64,000 nt of DNA. Source: Neonectria sp. B-13. Lineage: Eukaryota; Ascomycota; Sordariomycetes; Hypocreales; Nectriaceae. The translations under genes and the position numbers were made by a program. The stretch covers positions 1,113,607-1,177,606 of the forward strand of contig NOKP01000004.1 in NCBI GenBank assembly GCA_002682825.1. The letters run 5' to 3'. This document shows positions 24,309 through 35,233 of the stretch, in pieces (position 1 is the stretch's first letter; every line of letters begins with the position of its first letter). Below the pieces are notes generated by a model. That model had not been told where the DNA came from and ran no database searches. It saw nothing but the letters and a program-made list of their open reading frames with translations.

Positions 24309-27300
24309 GGTTTGGGGAAGGGAAGAGTCGAGTCGTCCCTGGGGGCGTCGAGGCCCGTAGGCGTCCCAGTGTGCGGGGCGCAAGCGGTCGGGTGCGTCGT
24401 CGAGTCGTAGAAGTTCAGACCTTGAGTCTGGTTTGTGGGGGAAGGGTTCGAGGGTCAGTGGTGGGACAGATCGAAGGCCGAGTCAGCGTGGGGGAGGACA
24501 CCTCTTTCACCGTCGTCGTCGCGGGGCGAAGAGCAGCGACCGAAGAGAGCGCATGGGCGGATGGTCGGCTCGAACCGGGAACCGGCTCGAACAAGAGCAC
24601 GAGAGCCAAGGGAACGAGGCGGGCTGGTGTTTATTATGAGTAGCTGGGCTTGGAGAAGAGGGCGACAGGCAAAGGCGTAGGCGCAGGCGTTGGCATGGGC
24701 ATGAGGCTGAGCACCTGGCTGCGGCGTGCGGTAGGCCTGCAGTGCCGGGAGTGGTGCGTGCGAGAGCTATGCGTACCGTAGTTTCGTCCGTCGTTTTGTC
24801 TGTAGCAGGTGCGGTTTTGCGGGACGATGACGGGGGGGATGACGGGATAGGAAGACCGGAATAGAGGAAGACCGGGGTAAGGATGTTTGAATGGGGAAAG
24901 TATCGTGAGATGGCGTCGGCCCCAGTGAGGCTGTGTGTGAGGCTAGAGCTGGGTTCGGCTTGGTTGCAGGATCCTTGTACTTGGTATTGGACCCTGGATG
25001 TTGATTCAGAGGGAGAGAAAGAGAAAGAAGAACAAGTAGAGATAAAGGAGAGGAAAGAAGAGCGGGTGCCTGTGAACCGACGTAATCAATACCAGCTTGA
25101 TGCTCTGTTTTGTCCTTCTCAGCTGCAACGTTGTAGGTTTGAGCTTCTGTAGGTTTAGAACGACGGAATGGGGAACGGGCGCCAGTGTGGCTTGGTTTCA
25201 AACTCGTGTTCCCCATATGGTAGCTTCGAGCATGGAGGGCACCTACCTAAAGCGATCCGTCAGGGCAGCCGAGGTCCTCCACTGCCCGGCCTTCCTCACT
25301 GGAGAAGCCCTGGAACGCTCCCTGTACTCGGAGCCACCGGCCCCTAAACCGGAGAACTCCAGTGGACTGCAGCTTGCGCTCGTGTGCTCTCTCAATCCTG
25401 GAGCGTCACAGCCTCAGCCACGCCTAGAAGCTCAGGGCGGGGCCACTATGACGCGGTGTGTTCCAGGGTGTCCCAGGGGACCTGCAGCACCCGAATGCAC
25501 CGGGGGAAAAGACTACACAACATGGATCACTCCACTACTTCGTACGCCGCTTGCAGGTTGTTGTTATGCGGGGCGTCGTCCTAAGGTGTAAGGAGGAGTA
25601 GGAAAGCGAGGCAACGGAATCTGCTGATCGAGAACAGCTACCCCAGCCAGGTTCTGTAGAGTGATATAGTAAGGCCGGGGATCAGGGGTACTTTGTGGTA
25701 GAAATCATCCTCAGGATCCTGATCTACTGTGGTACTATATCCTCCACCATTCCCAAGCTACCAGGAGGCTGGCTCTTGGTGATTTGCCGGGGTTTCTCCA
25801 AGAATATTCACCCGAGAGATTCCAGGCTTCTCCAGGTCCTTTCCCTTGAGGGACAGGAGAGCTGTTCGTAATGGGGGCGTCCGCAAAGGGGTCGCATCGG
25901 AAGTCGGCGGCCGTGGATATCGCTGACAGTTGGGGTCCCTCACTGTCGTCCATCGCCACCGTCCCTCTTCGCTTCAAGATGACTCTGATCCTATCGGTGG
26001 AAATTGGAGAACAGCAAAGACTATCTAGGACTGAGGATGATATGATGGAAGGAAATAAAAGAACACACAGAAGTTACCGGCGGTGAAACAGCACAGTGAA
26101 CCAGGGTGTTTAGATAGAAAGGCCAAAACCTACTAGGTAGGTAGGATAGGAGAGTAATGTGGCTCCCAAACAAAGCCCCGCCCGGTTTCCATGCTCTAAT
26201 AGCCATCAATATAAGCAGAGAGGGCTGCGAATAGTAAAATGAGTGAAAACCAATTATTTTCCTAGCCCCCAATCATAAAACCACCAGCTTCGCCTGTCCT
26301 TTATGCCTCCCCTATGTCTGAGTCTTAGAATCGACTTGCGATATTCTTAGCTGACTATGCTGTCTCATTCTGCCCAACCTAGCGCGTTACCGGGCTCTTA
26401 TTGGTGGCACTTTCTTCTAGCTATCTGGTTAGTTGACCGGAGATATGGAATTTTATTGAGTACCTATCAAGTGTGGTTGAGTGATAGAGTGCTGCAGTGT
26501 CACTGAGTGTCTATGTCGTTTAGTGTTGCTTGTGGACTTACCATTGCCATTGGTACCAGAAACAGGTACTGGAACCCTGACTTCCCACGGGCGGAGAAAG
26601 GAGTTGGTTAGAATCCTCGTCTTCTAACAGCGAAGAGACATGAGGCATAGGTGTCCTGGGTAAATGCCCTTGAGTGGCCATGCTGGTCTTGCCTTCGGTA
26701 GGGTTCTTCAAGGAACGGGCTTACACACCTGATTCTCCGGTTCAACGTTCACGGCCTCAAGACTCAGGCACCCAGGCTATGGCTGGGTCTGGAGCTCCCC
26801 GACCTCCACGACTATACTCCAAACCGAGCCTGATCACTTCTGCAAGGAGTGTGTAGAGGCATGGCGAAGGCACCCCAGTGTGCGAACATTCACAGCCAGC
26901 GGCCAAGCAAGAGAGGGCGTTTTTCGAAGGGTACGTCACGCCCAGACTCCGTTGCCCCTGATCAACTGATGGTATTGTCTGGCTTCCTTTCGCCGCGACT
27001 ATGCAGTGGTGGCCTTGGACGGATGAGAGAGGACCACCAGTCCGCGCGGCAGTCAACACCGTCAAGGCCGCGCAATCTAGGGCTAGGATTAAGCATAATA
27101 ACCTCATTGGCACTGCTGGTAGGAGTCGGGTACAATGTTTGGGGAAGCGGTTCGTTGAGGTCTCCGTAGCTAAGACAAGCAGTGGGAACAGTGTGAACAG
27201 ACAAGTGTGCTAGGAGAGTAGCAATCACAATGGCTATCCCCACTAGCTAGTCAATACTTGCCTTCGATTATCAATTGAAATTACAGTTAAAAACTAAGAG

Positions 27301-27414
27301 GTATCATGCAGCCATCTGCTCGTTGCATTCTCCAAGATCTTCATCTCCCTCCCATAGACAACTGGGAACAATGAATAAACGACGCACGAGGCGGAGCCTA
27401 GCAATAGTGCCGCT
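24309..27414. other. 3.1-kb spacer without a supported gene
   Basis: Upstream of the CxxC gene there is a long purine/pyrimidine-skewed stretch (24400-25100) that may be its promoter and leader. A symmetric inverted repeat at 25663-25741 is listed separately. I saw no transposase or reverse-transcriptase frame, and no complete tRNA. Confidence 0.5.
25663..25741. repeat. symmetric imperfect inverted repeat
   Basis: Arm GATATAGTA (25663-25671), 8 unpaired bases, GATCAGG (25680-25686), a 31-base centre, CCTGATC (25718-25724), 8 unpaired bases, TACTATATC (25733-25741). The spacing is exactly mirror-symmetric. It may be a small inverted-repeat element remnant or a structured RNA; no target-site duplication was identified. 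Confidence 0.45.
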
Positions 27415-29518
27415 CTACTTTCTCTTCTTGGCCTTGCCGGTATCAGCACCCGTCGCCTTCGCCTCGACCTCCTTGACCTTCTCAACAACCGCCTCCTTTG
27501 CCTCGATCTCCTTCTTTGCTTCAGCTTCGTCATCGCCACCCTGGCCAAACTCGTTGACACGAGAGTAGTCGATAGCGTACGCATAGCGCTGGTAGATGTA
27601 GATGAAGAAGATAATATCGTCACGGAACGTTGACAGACGGTGCAAGAACGGCATCTTGATGGTGAAGGCGAACAGGTCGTCGATGAAGGTGTTGAAGAAC
27701 TTGTACATCATGGCCCTGCCTGGCATGTGCGCCACGCTCTTGAGCCGGTAGTTGATGTACAGCGACGGGACCATCATGAGGAACCCGTAGGCATACACCG
27801 AGCCCACCAGCGTGGTAATGACGTACGAGTACCACGACTTGTGGGTGTCGTAGATGAGCGAGTAGATGCCGTACGCAATTAGGAGAGGCACTGCGGCAAT
27901 GTACACGTACTTGAACGCAATCTCGTCGTACTCCTTGGTCTTCTCCTCCGTCTCGGTGAGCTTCTGCTTATCCTCAAAGACAATGGCAAAGGGGAGCCAC
28001 GATCCGGGGGCGCTAGGTCCCACGCGCACATTGACCACGGTGGTAATCTTCCAGAACTCGATGAGAATGCCCACCACCTGAGTACCCAGGATCATCCAGC
28101 TTGTGTTCTGGGAGTTGTCCAACAGATAGAGGAAGATGACCGCCTGCATGAAGACGTTGGCTAGGATGGACCGTACTGAGATACCGACGTTGTCCTTCTT
28201 CTTCCGGTAGTGAGCAATATCGGAGCCAAATGCGAGCGTCTCCAGGAACATGTGAGCAATGCTGACCACGATGGTGATACCGAGTAGAATGGGGTTCGTG
28301 TCAATGAAGATTTCCTTGATCATCTCCATCTCCGAGCCATCGCCACCGCCGGGAAGCGAGTTGCCGTATGCGTGCTGACGGGCGGCCTCCTTAGAACTGG
28401 CCTCCATGGTGGCCATGATCTGGTACTGCCAGCTGACGAGGTTTCCAAGATCAATGCGGATGGGCAACTCCTTGACAGTCTCGTTCAACGGACTCATGTG
28501 ATTTGTCAACTGCCAAAAGGTGTTGACAAACAGAACCGGGTCTGCCATGGTTAGCTCTATCGGGGGAACAGGGCAGGTAAGGCGGGGTTGACATACAGTA
28601 CCAGCCATTCTTGCCAGAACCGTCACGGGCACCAGTGGCCTCGAGACGGAAGAACTGACGAATAGGAGGAGTAAGGGTTGATAATTCCTTGACGCCCAAG
28701 TCGGGAACAAACGACAAGCTTGCGTTGGGGTGGTAATGGTTGGTGATGAGGGGTCCAGTAGGCGCATCCTCAGGCGTCTCAGTTTCGGGCTCGGGGGTGC
28801 TGTCGAGCAAGTTTCGCGTCTTTGCGACCTTTTTCTGAGGGAGGTATTGGGTCAAGGGCCACGCAAAATGATAGGCCTTGGCGGGATCAAATCCGGGCTG
28901 CTTGGGATCGAGGTTGCTACCGGGGAGACCGACGTAGAAGTGGCCCCAGAGGGTGCCGTTGTTCTGAACCGATTTGGGAACCGGGAATGTCTTCTCCACC
29001 GAGCGCTTGTCGGTGTAGTTGTTCAGATGAAAGTCCTTCTCCTGGAGGATGACATACTCCTCGGGGACCTCGGAGATGGGAGTCGGGTTGAACGAAGGCG
29101 ACAAGGTGACGATGATATCGAGGTGGGTGTCTTGAGGCCAGATGGGCGCAATCCTCTGAGGAATTGTGCGGTACGTCGCGCCCTCGTTGAGTTCCTTGGG
29201 TCGAAGCTCAAACGGAGGGATGTCATCAATGTTTCCGGGAACTTTGATGATCTGACCGGTCTCGGGGTGGGCAACAGGGACGCCTGACTGGTCTTTCTTG
29301 CTTGCGTAGTTGAAGGCGAAGTTGATGCCCATGTAGACAGCGCCACCGAGGAGAAGCTTGTTGAAGCTGAATCCCTAAATACAGGAGCATGGTTAGTGTC
29401 GGGTTCTCAACGGCGATGGCTGTGGTTCTTGGGCATTGCGACGACTTACACCAAATACTCCTTGTTGCTGCTCGCCTGCGCCGGCTGGCTGACGAGGTAG
29501 GACGGCTGCTTCGGCCAT
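27415..29518 (-). CDS. CLPTM1-family multi-pass membrane protein
   Basis: Three exons: 29518-29450, 29374-28597 and 28541-27415; 657 residues. Splice joins GVFG/GFSFNKLLLGG and NGWY/YPVLFVNTFWQL keep conserved segments. Seen: a luminal-type N-terminal domain with LWGHFYVG, NHYHPNASLSFVPD and a Trp-rich run, then several membrane helices from about residue 380, including the segments HKSWYSYVITTLVGSVYAYG and INYRLKSVAHMPGRAMMYK, and IDDLFAFTIKMPFLHRLSTF plus RDD, a strong CLPTM1 signature (PF05602). The C-terminal tail is Lys/Glu-rich and ends KAKKRK, a possible ER-retrieval or basic tail. Known: human CLPTM1L has been described as an ER scramblase for glucosaminyl-PI in GPI-anchor synthesis, CLPTM1 as a GABA-A receptor trafficking factor. 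Inference: an ER lipid scramblase role in this fungus. Confidence 0.9.
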
Positions 29519-31046
29519 GGTGTCTGTCGCCTCTGGTCGAGGTGAGATGACCGATAAGACGTTGAATGGGCCTGGAGACAGATATACGTATCTGTTCTGA
29601 AGCCGAATTCACGGGCCGAACTGTTGCGGCTGTTGAGTTGTAGCCGTTGATCGAGGTTGTCGCAGGTCGAAATTCCCCTCTGCCCATGTGTCTTGAGGAG
29701 AGCGGCGGAGAGCTAATTGCTCTGGCCTACCTAATTGGGACAAGGGCCCGCCGGAGCTTGTGTGACGTGCTGCTGAGGGTGGCAAATCAGGGCGAGGGTA
29801 GAGGGCACGTCCCACACTCCACTGTGTCCTAGGTAAGGACGGGGCAATGCCGATGACGGCCAACCGGACAGCACTGTAGCGGAGCCCGAGCAGTGGTTTA
29901 AGTCGCCACAGCGAACGGAGTTGCAGTAGGCCCAGTGCCAAAATGCCTAACAACGAGTGGCAGCGAGTCCTTTCAGTGGTCACGGCAACAAAACAGTCAC
30001 TGGAACCTAAATTGATGCCTGTCCCGCTCTTATGTCGATTTGCAGTGCCAATCGCCCATCATCAGGCTCATCGCAAGTACCTTACAGAGCATCATAAAGA
30101 GCTGATGGAGGCTTAACTTAACAAAAAGAGAAGAAGTTAAAGCTTAAGATAACAATCAGAATTCTGTATCTTGTGATGCCAGTAGAGGTAAATTAGCACT
30201 GTGAAGTGCCCGGGTTTCTCGTAGGACGTGATATATGCCCTCACTTATGCCCGGTACCATAGTAGTAGTGGCGGGGCATGGAATTGTCCAGTCATGATGG
30301 GGATCCCTCGTAGGGTGTGGTATACTTGTGCCGCGTACTTCGTACCTATGCGTTAAACTCAACCCACGATGAAGCCGCCACCCGGCATTCCATCCTGCCG
30401 TACAGCACAGGTCCATCTATGTGTAAATGTGTAAATGTGTAAATACCGTCCCGGGCTAGACTCGGCTAGGAAACGTCCCTCGTGCCAGGACACGCTCCCG
30501 TCCTGCTGACCCGAGACGCCGAAGCCTGAGCCAGTCGCAAAGCCGCTGCTGAGCATTTCGTGGTACTGCATGGCCACTTGAACGCTGGGACACACGGCCC
30601 GGTCTGAGAGGCGGATTGTAGGTGGATTGTGGACCACAGACGGCGGATGGCGGTGGCTTCCGATGACCGATGACCATTGTCCGCCTCTCTTCTACGAAAA
30701 CCGATTATTCAACTCTCTTAACTTGAATCTTTCCCCCTTCCTTCTCTCTCTTCCCTCTTTTCTCTTTCTCATGACCAATCTCTCAACTAACTTCCCTGCT
30801 TAACACTACTTTATTGTTGAACTCAACCGCAAACTGCAACACTTGCTGTACAACGTCCCTGCCCAAGACAATCGCCGGCTTCTCATCGTCACTCGTCCGT
30901 TATAGTCGCCCCTTTCCATTCCTGCGATATCTCACCAGGCAGACACGATACTTCGTTATTGGGACACTGAGCACCAGTTTCCGGGTTTCAATCACTCCCC
31001 CTGCTATTTACCGCCTTCTCTGCTTCAACCCTCAACAGCAGCCATC
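29519..31046. other. divergent promoter region between CLPTM1-like and LOG genes
   Basis: 1.5 kb with no supported gene. Three tandem copies of GTGTAAAT lie at 30421-30444. A long C/T tract at 30720-30780 and CAACA-type leader up to 31046 fit the promoter and 5' UTR of the LOG-family gene. Confidence 0.6.
30421..30444 (+). repeat. tandem GTGTAAAT x3
   Basis: Three exact 8-base units in a row in the spacer between the CLPTM1-like and LOG genes. Probably a simple microsatellite. Confidence 0.8.
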
Positions 31047-31882
31047 ATGACTGCCGACAACCACGTACCCCAATCCTCGACCGAGAACGGCGCCGTTGCC
31101 AATGGCTCATCTGCCAACGGCCACCCTCGCACCAGAATCTGCGTCTATTGCGGCGCCAGCGCGGGAGCCAGTCCTGCTCATATCGAAGCCGCCCGCGCTC
31201 TCGGAAGGGCCATGGCCGCCAGCAACATCGACCTAGGTGAGTCACGTCGCCCAAAGCCGGGTGGAGCCGACCCCCGACCCCAATCCCGTGGCGGCCCCCG
31301 CCGGGAATTATTGACCGTGGAACTAACGTTGATTGAATAGTGTATGGAGGCGGAACCGTAGGGCTCATGGGCGAGGTGGCAAAGACGCTCGTTGCCATCA
31401 ACGGCCCTGAATCTGTCCACGGCATCATCCCTGAGGCTTTGGTCAAGTATGAGCGTGATGGCACCTACCAAACCCTCAACGGCAACAACCAAATCGTCCC
31501 CGAAGAGGCCGTGTATGGCCGGACCACCGTCGTCAAGGACATGCATACCCGCAAGAAGCTCATGGCAGAGGATGTTTTCAACGGTGGCCCCGGAAGCGGC
31601 TTCATCGGCCTGAGCGGCGGCTACGGTACCGTGGAGGAGATATTCGAGACCACCACCTGGAACCAACTGGGCATCCACAACCGAGGCATTGTGCTTCTCA
31701 ACATTGCCGGCTACTGGGACGGCATCATCCAGTGGATGGACCGAGCCGCCGAGGAGGGCTTCATCAAGCCCGCCAACAAGGACATCCTCGTCACCGCCGA
31801 GACTGCCGAGGGCGCCATCAAGGCGCTGCGCGAGTACAAGGTTTCGGACGCAATCTATCAGCTAACGTGGGGAAACCAGTAA
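31047..31882 (+). CDS. LOG-family nucleotide phosphoribohydrolase
   Basis: Two exons: 31047-31236 and 31341-31882; 243 residues. After a Ser/Asn-rich N-terminus (about 27 residues) the Rossmann-like core starts with RICVYCGASAGASPAH, continues as VYGGGTVGLMGEVA, and has the active-site signature LSGGYGTVEEIFE, equivalent to PGGxGTxxE. Known: LOG proteins, often mislabelled lysine decarboxylases, release the free base from cytokinin riboside 5'-monophosphates, and many act on other nucleoside monophosphates. In ascomycetes homologues occur alone or next to prenyltransferase genes. None of the neighbours here (CLPTM1-like, proteasome subunit) points to cytokinin synthesis, so a general nucleotide-salvage or detoxifying role is as likely. 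Cytosolic; no signal peptide. Confidence 0.9.
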
Positions 31883-32189
31883 TTGGGTGCTATTTGAACA
31901 GAGAGATGCTGGGTATCTGGCGCTTTCCTTCGAACGATGGAAAGCGTTCTGGCGTTGGGTTCATGCATGAATGACTGCTCTTGATTCTCCACTTAGTAGC
32001 ACGCGCCGATGGGACATAGACGGTGTTTTCATATAGTAGCACTTCAATAGATGAAGTAATGATCAAAGCCATTTCTCTCAACTGATTTGACGTGAGACCC
32101 ATGAGTGCTGCTTCTGCAGCTTGTAATTGTACATGATCTAACTAGCTAGCACCCGCCGACGCCACAATTTATCCCCTTGTATTAGCAGT
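31883..32189. other. convergent 3' region
   Basis: About 0.3 kb between the stops of the LOG-family gene and PRE5. Nothing else seen. Confidence 0.6.
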
Positions 32190-33112
32190 CTAGGTGTCCA
32201 CCTCCATATCCTCATCGTCGTCTCCGCCGCCTGGGCCCTCGGCGACGCTCTCGATCCACTCCTGCACTTCGAACCCGTCATAAAGCTTGAAGGGCTCGAC
32301 GGTCTTCTTGGTTCCCTCCGTCTTGACACCCACCACGCCAACCGAGGTGTTCTCTACCGTCAGCTCCTTGTCTTGCACCAGACTCTCCTTGAGGGCCTTG
32401 AGGCCGTGCTGGATGAGCTCCTCTCTCGAGCAGTCGGCAAAGGCATCGATATTCCGCTCCAGGTACGTCCGCGCCATCTGGCTTCGCGCGCCAATGGCAA
32501 AGGCGAGCATCTCCTCCGTCATGCCCGAGGGCTGGAACTCGAACAGGTGGGGACCGCGTTCGTCAACGCCGGCGACGAGCAGGCCGACGCCGTATGGCCG
32601 CTTGCCGTAGACCTGAGTGTTGATCTGAGCCTTCTCGCCGATCATATCGACGAGGGAGCGGAGAGGGATGGAGCGGCCGTAGGTGAGTCGGTGGCCAAGG
32701 CACTGCTGCTTCATGAAGTTGGAGAGGACACGGGCGTCCGAGGTGAGACCGGCAATGGCGATACCGGCATGTTCGTCGATGGAGAAAAGCTTCTTCTGGT
32801 ACGATGAGAGCTCCTCGGCGTTGCGCTGCAAGCTAGGTTAGAAACGCATCGGTGGGCATGCCGGCGGGGCATGGAGGGAGGCAAGCAGTCGTACCTTGAT
32901 TGCACATAGGACGGCATGGGTCTTGCTGGCAATTCCGACTACGACCGAACCTTGCTTCACTGCCTCAGCAGCATATTCAATCTGGAATATTCGGCCCTGG
33001 GGCGAGCTGTGCAGGTGTTAGCGTGCTGAAGCACCAGGAGACCTTGCGGGACCCGCTGGGGGTGGGCGGCGTACAATGTGACGGAATCGTTGTCGTAGTT
33101 GTTTCTGAACAT
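32190..33112 (-). CDS. PRE5: 20S proteasome subunit alpha6 (Pre5/PSMA1)
   Basis: Three exons: 33112-33075, 33006-32895 and 32825-32190; 261 residues, close to human PSMA1 (263). The first two small exons give [20 protein letters not shown] and then [13 protein letters not shown], the diagnostic alpha-subunit N-terminus. Later: [39 protein letters not shown] and [18 protein letters not shown]. These match Pre5 better than any other alpha subunit. Known: alpha6 sits in the outer ring of the 20S core and has no protease activity; its N-terminus helps form the gate. The C-terminal tail is Gly/Asp-rich ([10 protein letters not shown]). PRE5 genes in some species carry PACE elements; I did not find one. 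Confidence 0.93.
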
Positions 33113-33779
33113 GGTGAAGTGCGGGCTGCTCTAGCAGCGTTCGCTATGGGATCGAGTCGGGGAGCGGGATCGGGTTTTGGGGGGAAGGGCAGCGTGAATG
33201 GAGTGGTCGGTAAGCAGGAGCTTTAGTTCGGCGATGATGTTGGTGTTTGGGGTTGAGGCCAAGGTCCACGCAGCCGCCAGGCAGCTCAAGCTTCGTCGCC
33301 TTGCTACGCTGAGACCGTGGCAGCCTCGACTATTGCCGGGAATACTCCGCCACACCGCCTTCCTAATTGGGGAGCTCTCATCATGAGGTAGCTAGTAGGT
33401 GTGTTTGATGGCAGCCAGTATTCGTACTCAAGCACCAAGTTGATTTCACCTACTATTTACTATGCTTAGAATTTTTGTCATTCTAAAACTCCTAAGCCGG
33501 GAAGAAGTCACTTGAGATAATGTCGACCTGAAAGTGTTTAATCATCGATATTGGTGATGAGTTATAGCAGCAAGACCAGTTGCTGCCCCTCACCAGTATT
33601 TGGTAAGCTGGGCTTGGGCTCAATAATTATTCAAAAAGCACGGGCACATCTATTTGTTACCTCCTTCCTTGCCTTAGGTATGCAGAAGCCGTCCTACATG
33701 GGCTTCCCCCTGTGATTTGTGACTGCCATCATCCCACACATCGCCGTGGCATAACGATGCACCTCCTCCGAGGCCGGCA
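33113..33779. other. intergenic: PRE5 promoter and sequence before the decayed aminotransferase
   Basis: No supported gene. The stretch 33400-33680 is AT-richer than its flanks. I cannot recognise the missing N-terminal part of the aminotransferase here. Confidence 0.55.
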
Positions 33780-34739
33780 TCTCATCCCACGCCTTTTCAC
33801 GGCGCTGGGTGCGGAGTCGCCATGTTCGAGGCCCTCAAGGCTGCCGTGGAGACGGAGCTGAAGGTCGACTACTTGGTAACTGGCAGCTGGTCCAAGAAGG
33901 CCTCCGACGAGGCTGCGCGACTGCTTGGCCCTGACCATGTGAATGTGGTGGTTGATGCGCGCAAGGTCAACGACGGCTTGGCAAGATTCCCGAGGACACC
34001 TGAGACTTTTCCAAGGATGCCGCCATCTACAATATACATACAAGAACTCATGGTCTACTACTGTGATAAGGCGTCGAGTTCCCGGCTTTCCCCAAGTTCC
34101 TGCTTCCTGGCTCTGATGGCTCGGGCCATATTGTCGTCGCCGACATCCTCCAACATTCTCAAGGAGAATCCCCGTCAAAAACTTCTCCGGCATTTCCTTC
34201 GGAGCCCAGACGTACCTCTGTACTTACGGAAACCGTTGTCATCATCAGGAAGAGCCTCCTGGCTCCCAAGAACGCCCAGCCCGATGCTGCCCTTCTTCGG
34301 AAACTGAGCCTGCCCATTCCCCCCATCATCCTCCAGTATGAGAGCATTCTCTTGACATACTGACAGTGAATATTAACATTGCCGGCCAAGTTCTCAAGAG
34401 CTCCTGCGAACCTACTCTAACAAGGTCGACGGCCAGGAGGGTGTAGCCAAGGCCAAGGCTGAGTTCATCTACGGCGCCATAGAGGTTTATCCTGAAATCT
34501 ACCGGGTTATCCCCGACAAGTCGGCACGATCAAGAATGAACATCTGCTCCCGCGTCACTAAAGACGGAGACCTAGATGCGGCTGAAAAGGCGTTCTTGAA
34601 GGACGCGACGGCTCTGGGACCGAGTGGCCTCAAGGGAAACCGGAATATCGGTGGAGTTAGAGCTAGCAACTGCAACTCGATTCCCTTGGAGGGTGCCGAA
34701 AAGCTGGCCAAGTTCATCCAGACTTTCGCTTCGTCTTAA
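33780..34739 (+). pseudogene. SER1: decayed phosphoserine aminotransferase copy
   Basis: Seen: three patches of phosphoserine aminotransferase sequence in different frames. Patch 1 starts at 33822 (FEALKAAVETELKVDYLVTG, then SWSKKASDEAARLLGPDHVN) and breaks near 33980. Patch 2 (about 34050-34340) shows VYYCD, FPAFPK, SFGAQ and VIIRKSLLAPKNAQPDAALL in shifting frames. Patch 3 (34413-34739) is open and ends RASNCNSIPLEGAEKLAKFI. There are several frameshifts, at least one stop, and a deletion after PIPPIILQYE. The first roughly 90 residues of the enzyme are missing. In the GAQKN motif the codon of the PLP-binding Lys reads ACG (Thr). Known: the intact enzyme makes phosphoserine in serine synthesis. 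Inference: a truncated duplicate that has lost function; an intact copy should lie elsewhere. It is intronless over this length, which could fit an intronless parent or a processed copy. Confidence 0.85.
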
Positions 34740-35233
34740 GGTGTGGATGGCGCATGGAATTGGAAGGTAATGGATGAGGAGTTGGGAGAGGATCAATACA
34801 AAAGATAGATGTTGTATTCAACATTGGCAACATATACATGCAAATGGGCTTACGAAGGAAAACAAAAACAAACAAAATGTATCTGCGAAACATTCAGCTC
34901 TATGGTATCCCTGGTATTGAGAAGATGTATTCAGACGGAACACAGCGTGTGCTTATAAACTTTCTATGACCGGAGTTCTGAGGCTTGAGATAGACCAACT
35001 TCCAGGGGATGGAGGCGCTAAGACCCCGCTGCCATGTACCCCACGTTTTGGTGCTTAGAGCCGCTATGGCTGATTAACCTCAGGCCCCATCAAGCCTATC
35101 GGTCCCTACGCTGATGCGAGTTAAAAATTCAAAGACTTCTCATTAGCATCGGCCCGTTGCGCAAACAGCTACCACACTCATTTGGCCTCTAATCTTATTC
35201 ATCTTGATCTTATCGCATTTGATCCTTTCACCG
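34740..35233. other. intergenic before MSS1
   Basis: 0.5 kb; an A-rich run near 34855-34880 and the presumptive MSS1 promoter. No gene seen. Confidence 0.55.

Noticed and set aside
24767..25216. 149-codon minus-strand frame upstream of the CxxC gene
   Set aside because: Ser/Pro/Leu-rich leader-type sequence with no domain; more likely promoter or UTR.
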